NCBI GenBank assembly: GCA_011055475.1
Contig: DSDH01000426.1
Location: 1 to 13,720 of the forward strand
Length of the DNA: 13,720 nucleotides
Source: Phycisphaerales bacterium
GTDB lineage: Bacteria; Planctomycetota; Phycisphaerae; Sedimentisphaerales; Anaerohalosphaeraceae
Direction: 5' to 3'
This document shows positions 1 to 9,555 of the stretch, piece after piece. The notes below the pieces were generated by a model. It did no database searches, had not been told where the DNA came from, and saw nothing but the letters and a program-made list of their open reading frames with translations. The position numbers and the translations under genes were made by a program. Every line of letters begins with the position of its first letter. The first letter of the stretch is position 1.

Positions 1-438
1 ATCCCCGACGACCTGATGGACAATTACTTCACGTTGCTGACCGATCTGCCGGTCGAACGGATCGCCGAGCTCACCGACCCCTCGCGGACCCATCCCAAGC
101 AGGCCAAGGTCCTGCTGGGCAAGTGGATCGTTACGCAGTTCCACGGTGTCGAGGAGGCCGAGGCGGCGGCGGCCGAGTTCGAAAAGGTATTCGCCCAGAA
201 CCAGCTTCCCGATGACATGCCCGAGGTTCGCGTGTCGGCCGAGCCCGTCGCCGCCGGCAAGCTGCTGGTGCGGTGCGGGCTATTGAAAACCGGCGGCGAG
301 GCCAAGCGGATGATCCAGCAGGGCGGTGTGCGAATCGACGAGGCCCGCGTCGAGGACGCCAACGCCCTCGTGACCCCGGCCGACGGTATGGTCGTGCAGG
401 TCGGCAAGCGCAAGTTCGCTCGGCTCAAAGTGCAGTAA
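1..438 (+). CDS. tyrS: Tyrosyl-tRNA synthetase, C-terminal part (5' end outside the window)
   Basis: TyrS attaches tyrosine to tRNA-Tyr in the cytoplasm. The reading frame is open from base 1 (it begins IPDDLMDNYF) to the TAA at 436-438, so only about 145 C-terminal residues are seen. The first half (YFTLLTDLP, then KQAKVLLGKWIV, FHGVEEAEAA and EFEKVF) matches the helical tRNA-anticodon-binding region of bacterial TyrRS. From about residue 80 of the visible part, KLLVRCGLLKTGGEAKRMI followed by GGVRIDEARV and VVQVGKRKFARL is an S4 RNA-binding domain, which normally closes TyrRS. The catalytic HIGH and KMSKS motifs lie upstream of the window and cannot be checked. The next gene starts 23 bp downstream on the same strand, so the two are probably co-transcribed. 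The assignment is secure. Confidence 0.93.
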   Translation: MPDDLMDNYFTLLTDLPVERIAELTDPSRTHPKQAKVLLGKWIVTQFHGVEEAEAAAAEFEKVFAQNQLPDDMPEVRVSAEPVAAGKLLVRCGLLKTGGEAKRMIQQGGVRIDEARVEDANALVTPADGMVVQVGKRKFARLKVQ

Positions 439-461
439 ACGCCCATGGGCGGAGGTGGCCT

Positions 462-1043
462 ATGAAGCTTCCACAGGTGCAAGAAGCACAACGGTATGCG
501 GGATTGTACGTCGTCGATTTCGGCGACCATTGCGGCGTGGGTTTCCGCGCCGAGGAGGTGGCCGAGCTGCTGGACAGCGAGGCCTTTTCGCACGTGACCG
601 TCTACCGGGTTCACAACGCCTACCCCGATGGGCGGATGGAGCTGGTGGGTGTGCGACGCGAAACCTTCCACCTGGAAAAGGGAATGTTCTTCTATGCGTC
701 AGAAGAGCCCCAGGGTCGCGACGATTTCGAGCGGCTCCTGGCGTGGGCTCGGTCGCATCCGGCGCCCAGCCGGGCCAAGGTGCATCTGGCGCGGTATGAG
801 GATGGCCGGTGCGTGACGGCCCTGATCTACCCCGCTGAGCATGATCCACAGTTCGCCCAGTGGCTCCTCGACGCGGACTACATGACGCAAGGCGCCGCGG
901 AAGGCGGTGTCGAAGCCGTGCAGCGATACTACCGGCAGGGGCCCACCATCCTGGCCCGCGAGCAATTGTACCCGGCCGAGGCCGGGCAGCCCATGACCGG
1001 CCAGGAACTCATTGAGGCCACCCGCAAGGCGGTGGTCCGATAA
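462..1043 (+). CDS. Conserved-looking hypothetical protein, 193 aa, downstream of tyrS
   Basis: I do not recognise this protein. ATG 462 is chosen because GGAGGT at 451-456 lies 5 bases upstream; the longer reading frame upstream overlaps tyrS and has no such site. The product has no signal peptide or membrane segment and looks like a soluble mixed alpha/beta protein. Features seen: AGLYVVDFGDHCGVGF near residues 13-28, a HVTVYRVHNAYPDGRMELVG strand-turn-strand segment around residues 44-63, KVHLARYEDGRCVTALIY around residues 106-123, and a charged helical C-terminus ending in ELIEATRKAVVR. No catalytic motif stands out. GC-rich third codon positions match the neighbouring housekeeping genes, so it appears native. 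The 23-bp spacing from tyrS suggests one transcript. The coding call is firm; the function is unknown. Confidence 0.8.
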   Translation: MKLPQVQEAQRYAGLYVVDFGDHCGVGFRAEEVAELLDSEAFSHVTVYRVHNAYPDGRMELVGVRRETFHLEKGMFFYASEEPQGRDDFERLLAWARSHPAPSRAKVHLARYEDGRCVTALIYPAEHDPQFAQWLLDADYMTQGAAEGGVEAVQRYYRQGPTILAREQLYPAEAGQPMTGQELIEATRKAVVR

Positions 1044-1117
1044 GATGGGCCGATCCAGCACACCCAGGCCGCGACGGATCGGGTTCCTGGCGGCCTTGCT
1101 CATGCGGGCCGGGCGCG

Positions 1118-1143
1118 TTTCTCACAGGCAGGACTGTGAGAGA
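1118..1143 (+). other. Ten-base-pair hairpin downstream of the 193-aa gene
   Basis: Bases 1118-1127 (TTTCTCACAG) pair with 1134-1143 (CTGTGAGAGA) around a six-base loop (GCAGGA). Nine pairs are Watson-Crick and one is a T-G wobble. It begins 75 bp after the stop codon of the preceding gene. No T-run follows, so it is not a classical terminator; it may stabilise the 3' end of the tyrS transcript or bind a dimeric protein as DNA. Confidence 0.45.
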
Positions 1144-1418
1144 ATCCGCCGAATGGAGTTCCGGACCAGCACCCAGCGGATGGGGGTGCGATTCGCGGGG
1201 CGTCTGAGGTCCGTATTTCGCCACAAGTGGCTTCGCCGCCGTTAGTTACGCCCTTCTCAAAAGATTCCTTTCGGGCTTCTCCGCGGTTTCTTGCATCGCC
1301 GCCTAAAACATTATCGGGCGAAATTTTGGCCAGGATTCTTGCCGTGGGGTTTATTTTCTGCTAAAGACCTGCCCAGGTTCTGGCCGATTTAGGAACCAAC
1401 AGAGTTTTCTCCCCTCCG

Positions 1419-1460
1419 GAAAACATCGGGCAACTCCGGTTGCCGGATGTTTTCTTTTTG
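1419..1460 (+). terminator. Strong Rho-independent terminator
   Basis: Bases 1419-1434 (GAAAACATCGGGCAAC) pair with 1439-1454 in 15 of 16 positions, with one G-G mismatch at 1428/1445. The loop is TCCG, a member of the very stable UNCG tetraloop class, and a TTTTT tract follows at 1455-1459. On the minus strand the stem is not followed by a T-run, so it acts on plus-strand transcripts. It lies 376 bp beyond the nearest upstream stop codon. It either ends a long 3' UTR of the tyrS transcript or terminates an unannotated small RNA. Confidence 0.88.
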
Positions 1461-1664
1461 CCCCCACCCCTATTTCATCCTAGCAATGTCCCCTACCGTT
1501 GAATCGTAGAATCCTCGGGAGTCACATTTCCCCATGCCTTGAACGGCCGGCAGCGGGTGCCTTTGCTGCTTGTCCAAGCCGAGCCCCCGGTTTTTGCTTG
1601 AACCATTCGGTCACTGCGTCGAAGATATGATGCAGTGGTGTTTCAAACCGAGGGCTGGTGCTCC

Positions 1665-2285
1665 ATGGCGATTGAACTGCCGAGACTGCGAGAGGAAAAT
1701 GGCTTATCGTTGACTGTCTGTGGGCGGATAACGGGCGGTTCAGGTGTGGAAACCGTCGAGCCGAGAATTGCCCACTTCGAAAGGGGCAAGGCCAAAGGGG
1801 TAATCCGGGCATGCCGGAACCAAGGCCCCAAAACGAAGAGCACTCATCTCCATGTCGACTGCGCCTTGCGGAGTTTTTTTGGTGAGCAACGTGTGCCCAA
1901 GGCGACGCACGATTTAGGACAGGTTCTCGACGTGATTCAAGGTGTTGTTGGGCTGCCGCTTGTGGCTTCAGTCACAGGTGTGTTCAAGGTGCCTTTGTCG
2001 GCGCTACCCGAAGGTGGAATAATTCGAAGCTTGGGCGCGGAGACAAGAGCGGGAGACCTGTCAATGAAATTGACAGGCGGCACCTTGTCCCTAAAAGGAG
2101 CACCTATCAAGCGAGTAAGCTGGCATGAATCGGGAGAGGGGAATGAGTTGTCGGTCTGGATTCGAGTAGTCGGAGAGCAAAGCTTCACGGTCTCATCTGG
2201 TTATCTCACAGAGGCTTGGGCGTGGGTATCTGGGCAGTATGCGATGTTCGTGCTTGGCACCGCAAGGACAGGCAATGGTCAGTGA
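1665..2285 (+). CDS. Unknown protein, first gene of the AT-rich three-gene cassette
   Basis: The product is about 206 aa from ATG 1665, with GAGGG ten bases upstream. A GTG at 1635 or a later GTG at 1932 (preceded by AGGACAGG, about 8 bases spacing) are alternatives. The later start would leave only the more orderly C-terminal part of about 117 aa, and the first 80 residues look less like a folded domain. That C-terminal part is rich in beta-strand-like segments (VASVTGVFKVPLSALP, GIIRSLG, LTGGTLSLKGAPIKRVSWH, ELSVWIRVVGEQSFTVSSGY) and ends in an aromatic stretch near WAWVSGQYAMFVLG. No membrane segment, signal peptide or catalytic motif is apparent. Codons such as AGA, TTA and ATA are common here and rare in the flanking genes, which suggests transfer. 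The stop codon overlaps the next gene by 11 bp, so it is translationally coupled to the HicB-like gene. Function unknown; it may be a third component of the module. Confidence 0.6.
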   Translation: MAIELPRLREENGLSLTVCGRITGGSGVETVEPRIAHFERGKAKGVIRACRNQGPKTKSTHLHVDCALRSFFGEQRVPKATHDLGQVLDVIQGVVGLPLVASVTGVFKVPLSALPEGGIIRSLGAETRAGDLSMKLTGGTLSLKGAPIKRVSWHESGEGNELSVWIRVVGEQSFTVSSGYLTEAWAWVSGQYAMFVLGTARTGNGQ

Positions 2286-2847
2286 CAGTCATATGAATTG
2301 GCCTTCCATTGGCGAGGAGAGTTTCTGTCAATGGGGTTTCGATGAGCCGACGTGTGCTCATGAGGACGCGTTAAGTGAAGAGCCGCGCATCGTGGGCTGG
2401 AAGCCGAATGCGCTTGCTGCGATCGCTCAGTTGGCAGAGTCTATCTCTGTGATCTTGGCCGCACGTATACAACAGCAGGTTTTGGAAAGAAAAGTAATGC
2501 TTTTGGATGCAAGATGCGAGGCGCTGGAGGTGGCTAGGCCGACGGTGGTGCCGATCCAGACGCTTGCACCGTTTCCCTACAGGTTGGTCAAGCCCTTTGA
2601 GGTACTTGTGACCTTCCACGGAGATCACTACGTTGCATCATTTGTAGATGCGAACATTGGGGCGAGCGGTGATACAGATGTGGAGGCAGTGTTGAATCTC
2701 AAGGACATGCTCGTGTCGGCTTTTGAAATGCTCGCTGAACTCAATGACGATGAATTGGGACCCGGGCCATGCATGCAGAAGCATGTGCTGGAGGAGTTTA
2801 TCCGGAGGGCTGAACGCCGTGGCCGTGATCACAAAGGAACTGGCTGA
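2275..2847 (+). CDS. HicB-like antitoxin candidate (C-terminal HicB-type fold), 190 aa
   Basis: ATG 2275 is preceded by AAGGA about 8 bases upstream and overlaps the previous stop codon by 11 bp; an earlier in-frame start at 2239 lies deeper inside the previous gene. Residues 105-165 resemble the partial RNase-H-like fold of HicB. A strand (PFEVLVTF, 107-114) leads to the strand DHYVASFVDANI (117-128), then a GDT turn (132-134), the helix EAVLNLKDMLVSAFEML (137-153), and LGPGP (161-165). This is the familiar HicB order of strand, YVA strand, small turn, then the EAxxNLxxxL helix. The N-terminal half (about residues 42-95) is helical and unlike HicB, and may be a separate binding domain. The next gene encodes a small HicA-like protein and overlaps this one by 29 bp, which fits a co-translated toxin-antitoxin pair. 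Codon use is AT-rich: bases 2461-2520 contain 25 G or C out of 60. The coding call is good, the family call moderate. Confidence 0.6.
   Translation: MVSDSHMNWPSIGEESFCQWGFDEPTCAHEDALSEEPRIVGWKPNALAAIAQLAESISVILAARIQQQVLERKVMLLDARCEALEVARPTVVPIQTLAPFPYRLVKPFEVLVTFHGDHYVASFVDANIGASGDTDVEAVLNLKDMLVSAFEMLAELNDDELGPGPCMQKHVLEEFIRRAERRGRDHKGTG
2804..2809 (+). promoter_or_regulatory. Ribosome binding site that fixes the HicA-like start
   Basis: GGAGGG lies inside the end of the HicB-like gene, nine bases before GTG 2819. It is the best Shine-Dalgarno match in the area and favours GTG 2819 over GTG 2825 (15 bases away) and over the ATG at 2723. Confidence 0.6.
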
Positions 2848-3094
2848 GCGCATTGCGCACAAGCTTGATGCACAGATTGTTCCCGGAGGTGCTCACGACA
2901 TCGCCCGGGTTGTCCACGATGGGCGATTAGTTGCTTTCTTTGGCATCCGCCGCGGGTCAAAAAAAGACGCCGGGCACGATCACATTCCGAGTCAGGTGTT
3001 TCTGAATCCGTCGAAAGCTCGATTGCTTGGGCAATGTCCATTGTCGAAAGCAGATTGGATCAGAATCATCAGAGAGAAAGGAAAGCTTTCGTAG
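2819..3094 (+). CDS. HicA-like small toxin candidate, 91 aa
   Basis: Starting at GTG 2819 with GGAGGG nine bases upstream, this gives a 91-aa basic protein, close to the size of HicA mRNA-interferase toxins. The order of elements resembles HicA: an N-terminal helix (ITKELAERIAHKL, residues 4-16), then GGAHD (23-27), where the histidine sits where HicA has its catalytic GSxH histidine. A two-strand hairpin follows (HDIARVVHDGRLVAFFGIRR, 26-45), and a C-terminal helix (SKADWIRIIREKG, 76-88). Unlike classical HicA it carries an inserted basic and histidine-rich segment RRGSKKDAGHDHIP (44-57) and a cysteine in GQCPLS (71-76). It overlaps the HicB-like gene by 29 bp and ends 51 bp before the convergent secA stop. 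If the family call is right, it would cleave or bind RNA and be neutralised by its neighbour. That is an inference; a non-toxin double-stranded-RNA-binding-like protein is the main alternative. Confidence 0.5.
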   Translation: MAVITKELAERIAHKLDAQIVPGGAHDIARVVHDGRLVAFFGIRRGSKKDAGHDHIPSQVFLNPSKARLLGQCPLSKADWIRIIREKGKLS

Positions 3095-3145
3095 CGCGGC
3101 ACATGGTCGGATGCCTGCAGGACAGATCAAGACATTTCAAGAGGT

Positions 3146-6634
<3,489 letters not shown>

Positions 6635-6662
6635 GGGCGCTCCGTCCTTGGCTGGGGGGCGG

Positions 6663-7217
6663 TCAGACGCGGGTGACGTATTCGCCCGTGCGGGTGTCGA
6701 TGCGAAGCACGTCGCCGATCTTGACGAACGGCGGCACCTGCACAATCAGGCCCGTCTCCAGCGTGGCCGGCTTGTACTGGTTGGTCGCCGTGGCGCCCTT
6801 GATCTCCGGCGCGGTGTCGGTCACCTCCAGCTCGACCGTGTTGGGCAACTGCACGATTACCGGCCGGCCCTGGTACATGCTCACCTGCAATTGCGAGTTT
6901 GGCTTGAGATACAGGGCCCCGTCACCGAAGGCATCGTCGTCCAGCGTGATCTGATCGTAGCTCTCCAGGTCCATCAGCACGTGCTCGCTGCCCGAGGAGT
7001 ACAGGTACTCGTAGGTTCGCCGGTCGAGGTAGGCGTCCTCGAGTGTCTCCTCGGCCCGGATACGTTTGTCCATGATGGACCCGTCGGCCAGGCTCTTGAA
7101 CTTGGTCTGGTAGACGGCCCCGCCCTTGCCCAGCTTGACGTGTTGATAATCCACGATGGTATAGAGGTTGCCGTCGATCGTGACGGTCATGCCCTTCTTC
7201 ATTTCCGATGCTTTCAT
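6663..7217 (-). CDS. efp: Elongation factor P
   Basis: EF-P binds between the P and E sites of the ribosome and relieves stalling at polyproline stretches. The 184-aa product from ATG 7217 has the usual length and three-domain layout: an N-terminal KOW-like domain (1-65), then two OB-fold domains. The loop tip LGKGGAV places Lys31 at the position that is post-translationally modified in E. coli EF-P (Lys34). The C-terminal signature is intact (ATLETGLIVQVPPFVKIGDVLRIDTRTGEY). ATG 7217 is preferred over ATG 7229 because GGAG sits six bases before it, while nothing comparable precedes 7229; choosing 7229 would add only MEQE. A clear promoter lies just upstream and secA follows after 28 bp. No gene for a modification enzyme is seen in the window. 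Confidence 0.96.
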   Translation of the reverse strand: MKASEMKKGMTVTIDGNLYTIVDYQHVKLGKGGAVYQTKFKSLADGSIMDKRIRAEETLEDAYLDRRTYEYLYSSGSEHVLMDLESYDQITLDDDAFGDGALYLKPNSQLQVSMYQGRPVIVQLPNTVELEVTDTAPEIKGATATNQYKPATLETGLIVQVPPFVKIGDVLRIDTRTGEYVTRV

Positions 7218-7223
7218 CTCTTG

Positions 7224-7227
7224 CTCC
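7224..7227 (-). promoter_or_regulatory. Ribosome binding site deciding the efp start
   Basis: GGAG lies six bases upstream of ATG 7217 on the minus strand. It overlaps the alternative start ATG 7229, which itself has no good Shine-Dalgarno sequence. Confidence 0.6.
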
Positions 7228-7262
7228 ATACGGTCCAGGACGCGGTTGATTCCAAGCGTTGC

Positions 7263-7291
7263 AGTATGTTCAACACGGCCGCAAAAGTCAA
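7263..7291 (-). promoter_or_regulatory. Sigma-70-type promoter for efp-secA
   Basis: On the minus strand, TTGACT (7291-7286) is followed after exactly 17 bases by CATACT (7268-7263). These match the -35 consensus at five of six positions and the -10 consensus at four of six. Transcription would start near 7256, leaving a leader of about 39 bases before ATG 7217. It means efp-secA can be expressed independently of the HD-domain gene upstream, whose stop codon is at 7305. Confidence 0.7.
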
Positions 7292-7304
7292 GGTGACATC
7301 ACGT

Positions 7305-8108
7305 TCAGTGATCCCCAGTTTCGAGAAGGAGGCGATCCTTGACGTACTGCGTCACGTACCGTCGCAGGCGGTCGCAGGCCTCATCAGCGGGCAGGCCGGC
7401 CAGAAACTCGGCGAGATGACCCCGTTGGCGGATCCGAGCCAGCGTGGCCGGAAAGTTGATATCGTGTATCCAGCCCAATTGCAGCAGCCGCACATCGTGG
7501 ATCGTCCGCAACTCGCGGTAGTCGATCGTCCGGCCCTCGATGACCGCCTCGAGCAGTGCTGGATTGTACGTGTCCTCGTCGGGAAACGGCACAGCCAGGA
7601 CAAAGCCCTCCGGCGACTCTTTCCAGCGACGGTAGTTGTCCAGGACCACCCGAAAGATGTCAATCTTGTCGGCGTCGCGGATCAGACGGCAAAACAGGGC
7701 CGTGCGCTCGGGCAGGCCATCGGGCAGCACCCGGGCGCCATGGTGGCGAACCGCCGTGAGGATCACGTCCCGCTCGGAGGCCTCGAAATCGTCGAGCACA
7801 CCGTGAGCCGCGATGATCTCCAGACCTAACAGGCAGTGATTCTCGCTGCGGGCGTCCATAAAGGTCTGGTGGCGCCGGTACTGCTCGAATCGGCCTACAT
7901 CGTGCAGCAGAGCGACCGCCTCGGCGAGAAGATGATCCGACTCATCGAGTCCCAGGGCCGTGCAGAGGTACTCTATCTCCTCGCAGACCTTTTGCGTATG
8001 AAGCTGCTTGAGGCGGATATGGGCATCATGTCGGGCCGGGCCCGTGTAGAAACCCTGCACATAGGCGTCGAACCAGGCTCGCAAGGCCTGCCATTGAGCG
8101 GCGTTCAT
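7305..8108 (-). CDS. HD-domain metal-dependent phosphohydrolase, 267 aa
   Basis: HD-domain proteins are metal-dependent hydrolases that usually act on nucleotides or other phosphate esters; the substrate cannot be read from this sequence. ATG 8108 is chosen because GGAG lies 7 bases upstream and the product starts MNAAQWQALRAWFDAYV; the frame continues upstream to 8195 without a better site. Metal ligands are in the expected order: His37 (KQLH), the HD pair His69-Asp70 in ALLHDVGRFEQY, and Asp147 in RDADKIDIFRV. Further histidines at 91 (SENH) and 122-123 (RHH) also fit the family. The product is soluble, with no signal or membrane segment. It is followed after 87 bp by efp, which has its own promoter, so shared transcription is possible but not required. 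A promoter-like pair lies 49-77 bases upstream of the start. Fold call is firm, substrate unknown. Confidence 0.88.
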   Translation of the reverse strand: MNAAQWQALRAWFDAYVQGFYTGPARHDAHIRLKQLHTQKVCEEIEYLCTALGLDESDHLLAEAVALLHDVGRFEQYRRHQTFMDARSENHCLLGLEIIAAHGVLDDFEASERDVILTAVRHHGARVLPDGLPERTALFCRLIRDADKIDIFRVVLDNYRRWKESPEGFVLAVPFPDEDTYNPALLEAVIEGRTIDYRELRTIHDVRLLQLGWIHDINFPATLARIRQRGHLAEFLAGLPADEACDRLRRYVTQYVKDRLLLETGDH

Positions 8109-8156
8109 TCGGTGGCTCCGATCTTTTCTGCAGCCGTCGATTATTGGAAAATGCCC

Positions 8157-8185
8157 CTTATACCGCGCCTGGCCGGGCCGATCCA
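8157..8185 (-). promoter_or_regulatory. Possible promoter for the HD-domain gene
   Basis: On the minus strand TGGATC (8185-8180) and TATAAG (8162-8157) are 17 bases apart. The -10 matches the consensus at five of six positions, the -35 at only three. Start of transcription would be near 8150, about 42 bases before ATG 8108. Confidence 0.4.
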
Positions 8186-8339
8186 TCCCCGCCAAATGTC
8201 AACCGCCTCCGATTTGTGCTCGTCCAGCCGTTCCTTGGAGGCCGGCCGCAGGTTGGGGAAATCGTCGAACCCGATTCCTCGGCGGTTTTCGCCCCTGGCG
8301 TGAAATATTCGCTGCCGGGTCGTGACAACAATCTACAGA

Positions 8340-8365
8340 GGGGCCCGGAATAGTGGCCGGTCCCC
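8340..8365 (+). other. GC-rich imperfect hairpin upstream of the coiled-coil gene
   Basis: GGGGCCCGG (8340-8348) pairs with CCGGTCCCC (8357-8365) in eight of nine positions around the eight-base loop AATAGTGG. It ends 52 bases before ATG 8418. No T-run follows, so it is not a terminator; it may be a leader structure or a protein-binding palindrome. Confidence 0.35.
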
Positions 8366-8417
8366 CGTGGAAAGTGAATGCAAGCCGTTGGAAAGCAAGG
8401 GTTTAAGGAGAACGATC

Positions 8418-9242
8418 ATGATGTGGAAATGGTTCAAGCGCAGCGTCATCGTCGTCGGAGCGATCGGGCTGGTCGGCGGGCTGATGTTTGGAAGGAACGC
8501 CGTTCGGTACGCCAAGACCGCCGTCAACTGGACGCAGTCCTCGGTGCGACAACTGGCGCCGGTCGAGCTGGACCTGCAAGTGGCCCGGCAGATGGTCGAG
8601 GAGATCATGCCCGAGATTCACAACAACATCCGCCTGATCGCCCAGGAAGAGGTCGAAATCGCCGCCCTCAAGGCCGACCTGGAGCGCAGCGAGAAGTCCT
8701 TCGAGGAGGAACGCGATCGAATCAAGACCCTCCGCGCCTGCCTGGACACATCCAAGGTCCATTACACCTTCGCCGGCAAGGACTACACGCGCGACGAGTT
8801 GGCCCAGGACCTGGCCTGGCGGTTTGAACGCTTCAAAGAGGCCGAGATCGTCCTGGCCAGCAAGCAGCAGATGCTCAAGACCCGCCAGAACGCCCTGGCC
8901 GCCTCGATGCAGGCCCTGGAGCGGGCCCGCATGCAAAAGCGCATCCTCGCCGACAAGATCGAGGCCCTGCAAGCCAAGCACCGCCTCATCAAGGCCAGCG
9001 CCATCGGCTCGGGCGTCCAGATCGACAACAGCAAGATCGCGCAAACTGAGAAGCTGATCGAGGACATTCGCAAGCGGCTGGCCGTCGCCGAGAAGGTCCT
9101 GGCCTATGAGAGCCACTTCGTGCAGACCGTACCGGTCGACGCCGTGGACGAGACGGAGCTGCTCCATCAGATCGACGAGCACCTGGACGGCAAGGACGCG
9201 CAGACGCCCAAGACAACCGACACGGTCGCGGCGGCGCGCTGA
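8418..9242 (+). CDS. Membrane-anchored coiled-coil protein, 274 aa, function unknown
   Basis: ATG 8418 has AAGGAG seven bases upstream (8405-8410). The product starts MMWKWFKRSVIVVGAIGLVGGLMFG: a short basic N-terminus, then one hydrophobic helix (about residues 9-24), which should hold the N-terminus in the membrane as a signal anchor. Two long charged heptad-like helices follow (about 52-112 and 130-196), separated by a short segment with HYTFAGKDYTRDEL (115-128), and a third helical stretch at about 205-230. The C-terminal 30 residues are acidic and probably disordered. The layout recalls PspA-type membrane-stress coiled coils, but those lack a membrane helix, so I do not assign that family. 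I believe related proteins are common in planctomycetes, but this is from memory. It lies 313 bp upstream of the FHA-like gene on the same strand. Confidence 0.82.
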   Translation: MMWKWFKRSVIVVGAIGLVGGLMFGRNAVRYAKTAVNWTQSSVRQLAPVELDLQVARQMVEEIMPEIHNNIRLIAQEEVEIAALKADLERSEKSFEEERDRIKTLRACLDTSKVHYTFAGKDYTRDELAQDLAWRFERFKEAEIVLASKQQMLKTRQNALAASMQALERARMQKRILADKIEALQAKHRLIKASAIGSGVQIDNSKIAQTEKLIEDIRKRLAVAEKVLAYESHFVQTVPVDAVDETELLHQIDEHLDGKDAQTPKTTDTVAAAR

Positions 9243-9555
9243 CCCGGTGTGTGAATCGGCGCGTCCAACGCCCAAGCGGAGCCTCGATCATGGCACGGAC
9301 ATCGCGGACAAGCTCGAACGCGGCATTCTTCGGCTCGCCGGTCTCCGCGGCTGGCGCCGAGGAGTGCCGCCGCTGCCGCCGGGCCGATGTTGACGGCTGT
9401 CCGCTGGCCTGTGACCCCTTTGGGCTTGACCCCATGCGGACCGGCTCGGTTTTCGGACCCGCCCGCTCTGGTGAGCCCTGCAAGAGTGTGTTACACTGGG
9501 ATACGAACGTGGGCATGTCGCCGGCACAACAGCCGGGCGCAACGGGAGAAGCCCC
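9243..9555. other. Intergenic region with a possible promoter and a doubtful cysteine-rich frame
   Basis: These 313 bp separate the coiled-coil gene from the FHA-like gene. A plus-strand frame from ATG 9290 to TGA 9562 has GGAG eight bases before the ATG, encodes six cysteines (four of them as CRRC and CPLAC), and overlaps the next start codon. However, its composition looks random, and it spans the extended -10 element at 9489-9497. I treat it as probably non-coding. No terminator hairpin was seen. Confidence 0.5.
9489..9497 (+). promoter_or_regulatory. Possible extended -10 promoter element for the FHA-like gene
   Basis: TGTTACACT has the TG of an extended -10 followed by TACACT (four of six matches). 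The -35 region 17 bases upstream (TGGTGA) is weak. Transcription would begin near 9504, about 50 bases before GTG 9556. Confidence 0.35.

Larger units (their letters stand above)
1044..1664. other. Intergenic region with hairpin and isolated terminator, no convincing gene
   Basis: This 621-bp stretch separates the tyrS block from the AT-richer cassette. A short plus-strand frame (1012-1245) is arginine-rich, starts inside the preceding gene and has no ribosome site, so I do not call it. The region holds a 10-bp hairpin (1118-1143), a small palindrome GCCACAAGTGGC (1220-1231), a weak 12-bp pairing with several G-U pairs between 1326-1337 and 1376-1387, and a strong Rho-independent terminator (1419-1460). 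Upstream of the cassette, TATGAT at 1626-1631 resembles a -10 box, but no -35 lies at the right distance. No tRNA fold was found by eye. The segment from about 1250 to 1460 could be a small RNA, but I could not find its promoter. Confidence 0.6.
8109..8417. other. Divergent intergenic region between the HD gene and the coiled-coil gene
   Basis: These 309 bp lie between two divergent start codons, so promoters for both directions must be here or close by. On the minus strand a fair -35/-10 pair is seen at 8157-8185. On the plus strand I found no convincing pair, although a GC-rich hairpin (8340-8365) lies just upstream of the coiled-coil gene. The open frames crossing the region have no ribosome site and no recognisable product. 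Confidence 0.6.

Noticed and set aside
1012..1245. Arginine-rich 77-codon frame after the 193-aa gene
   Set aside because: It starts inside the preceding gene, has no ribosome site, and contains the 1118-1143 hairpin.
1598..1631. TTGAAC and TATGAT upstream of the cassette as a promoter
   Set aside because: The spacing is 22 bases, outside the usual 16-18, and no other -35 fits.
8197..8202. Perfect TTGACA (-35) on the minus strand upstream of the HD gene
   Set aside because: The -10 position 17 bases away is GC-only; the nearest TATAAG lies 34 bases away, too far to pair with it.
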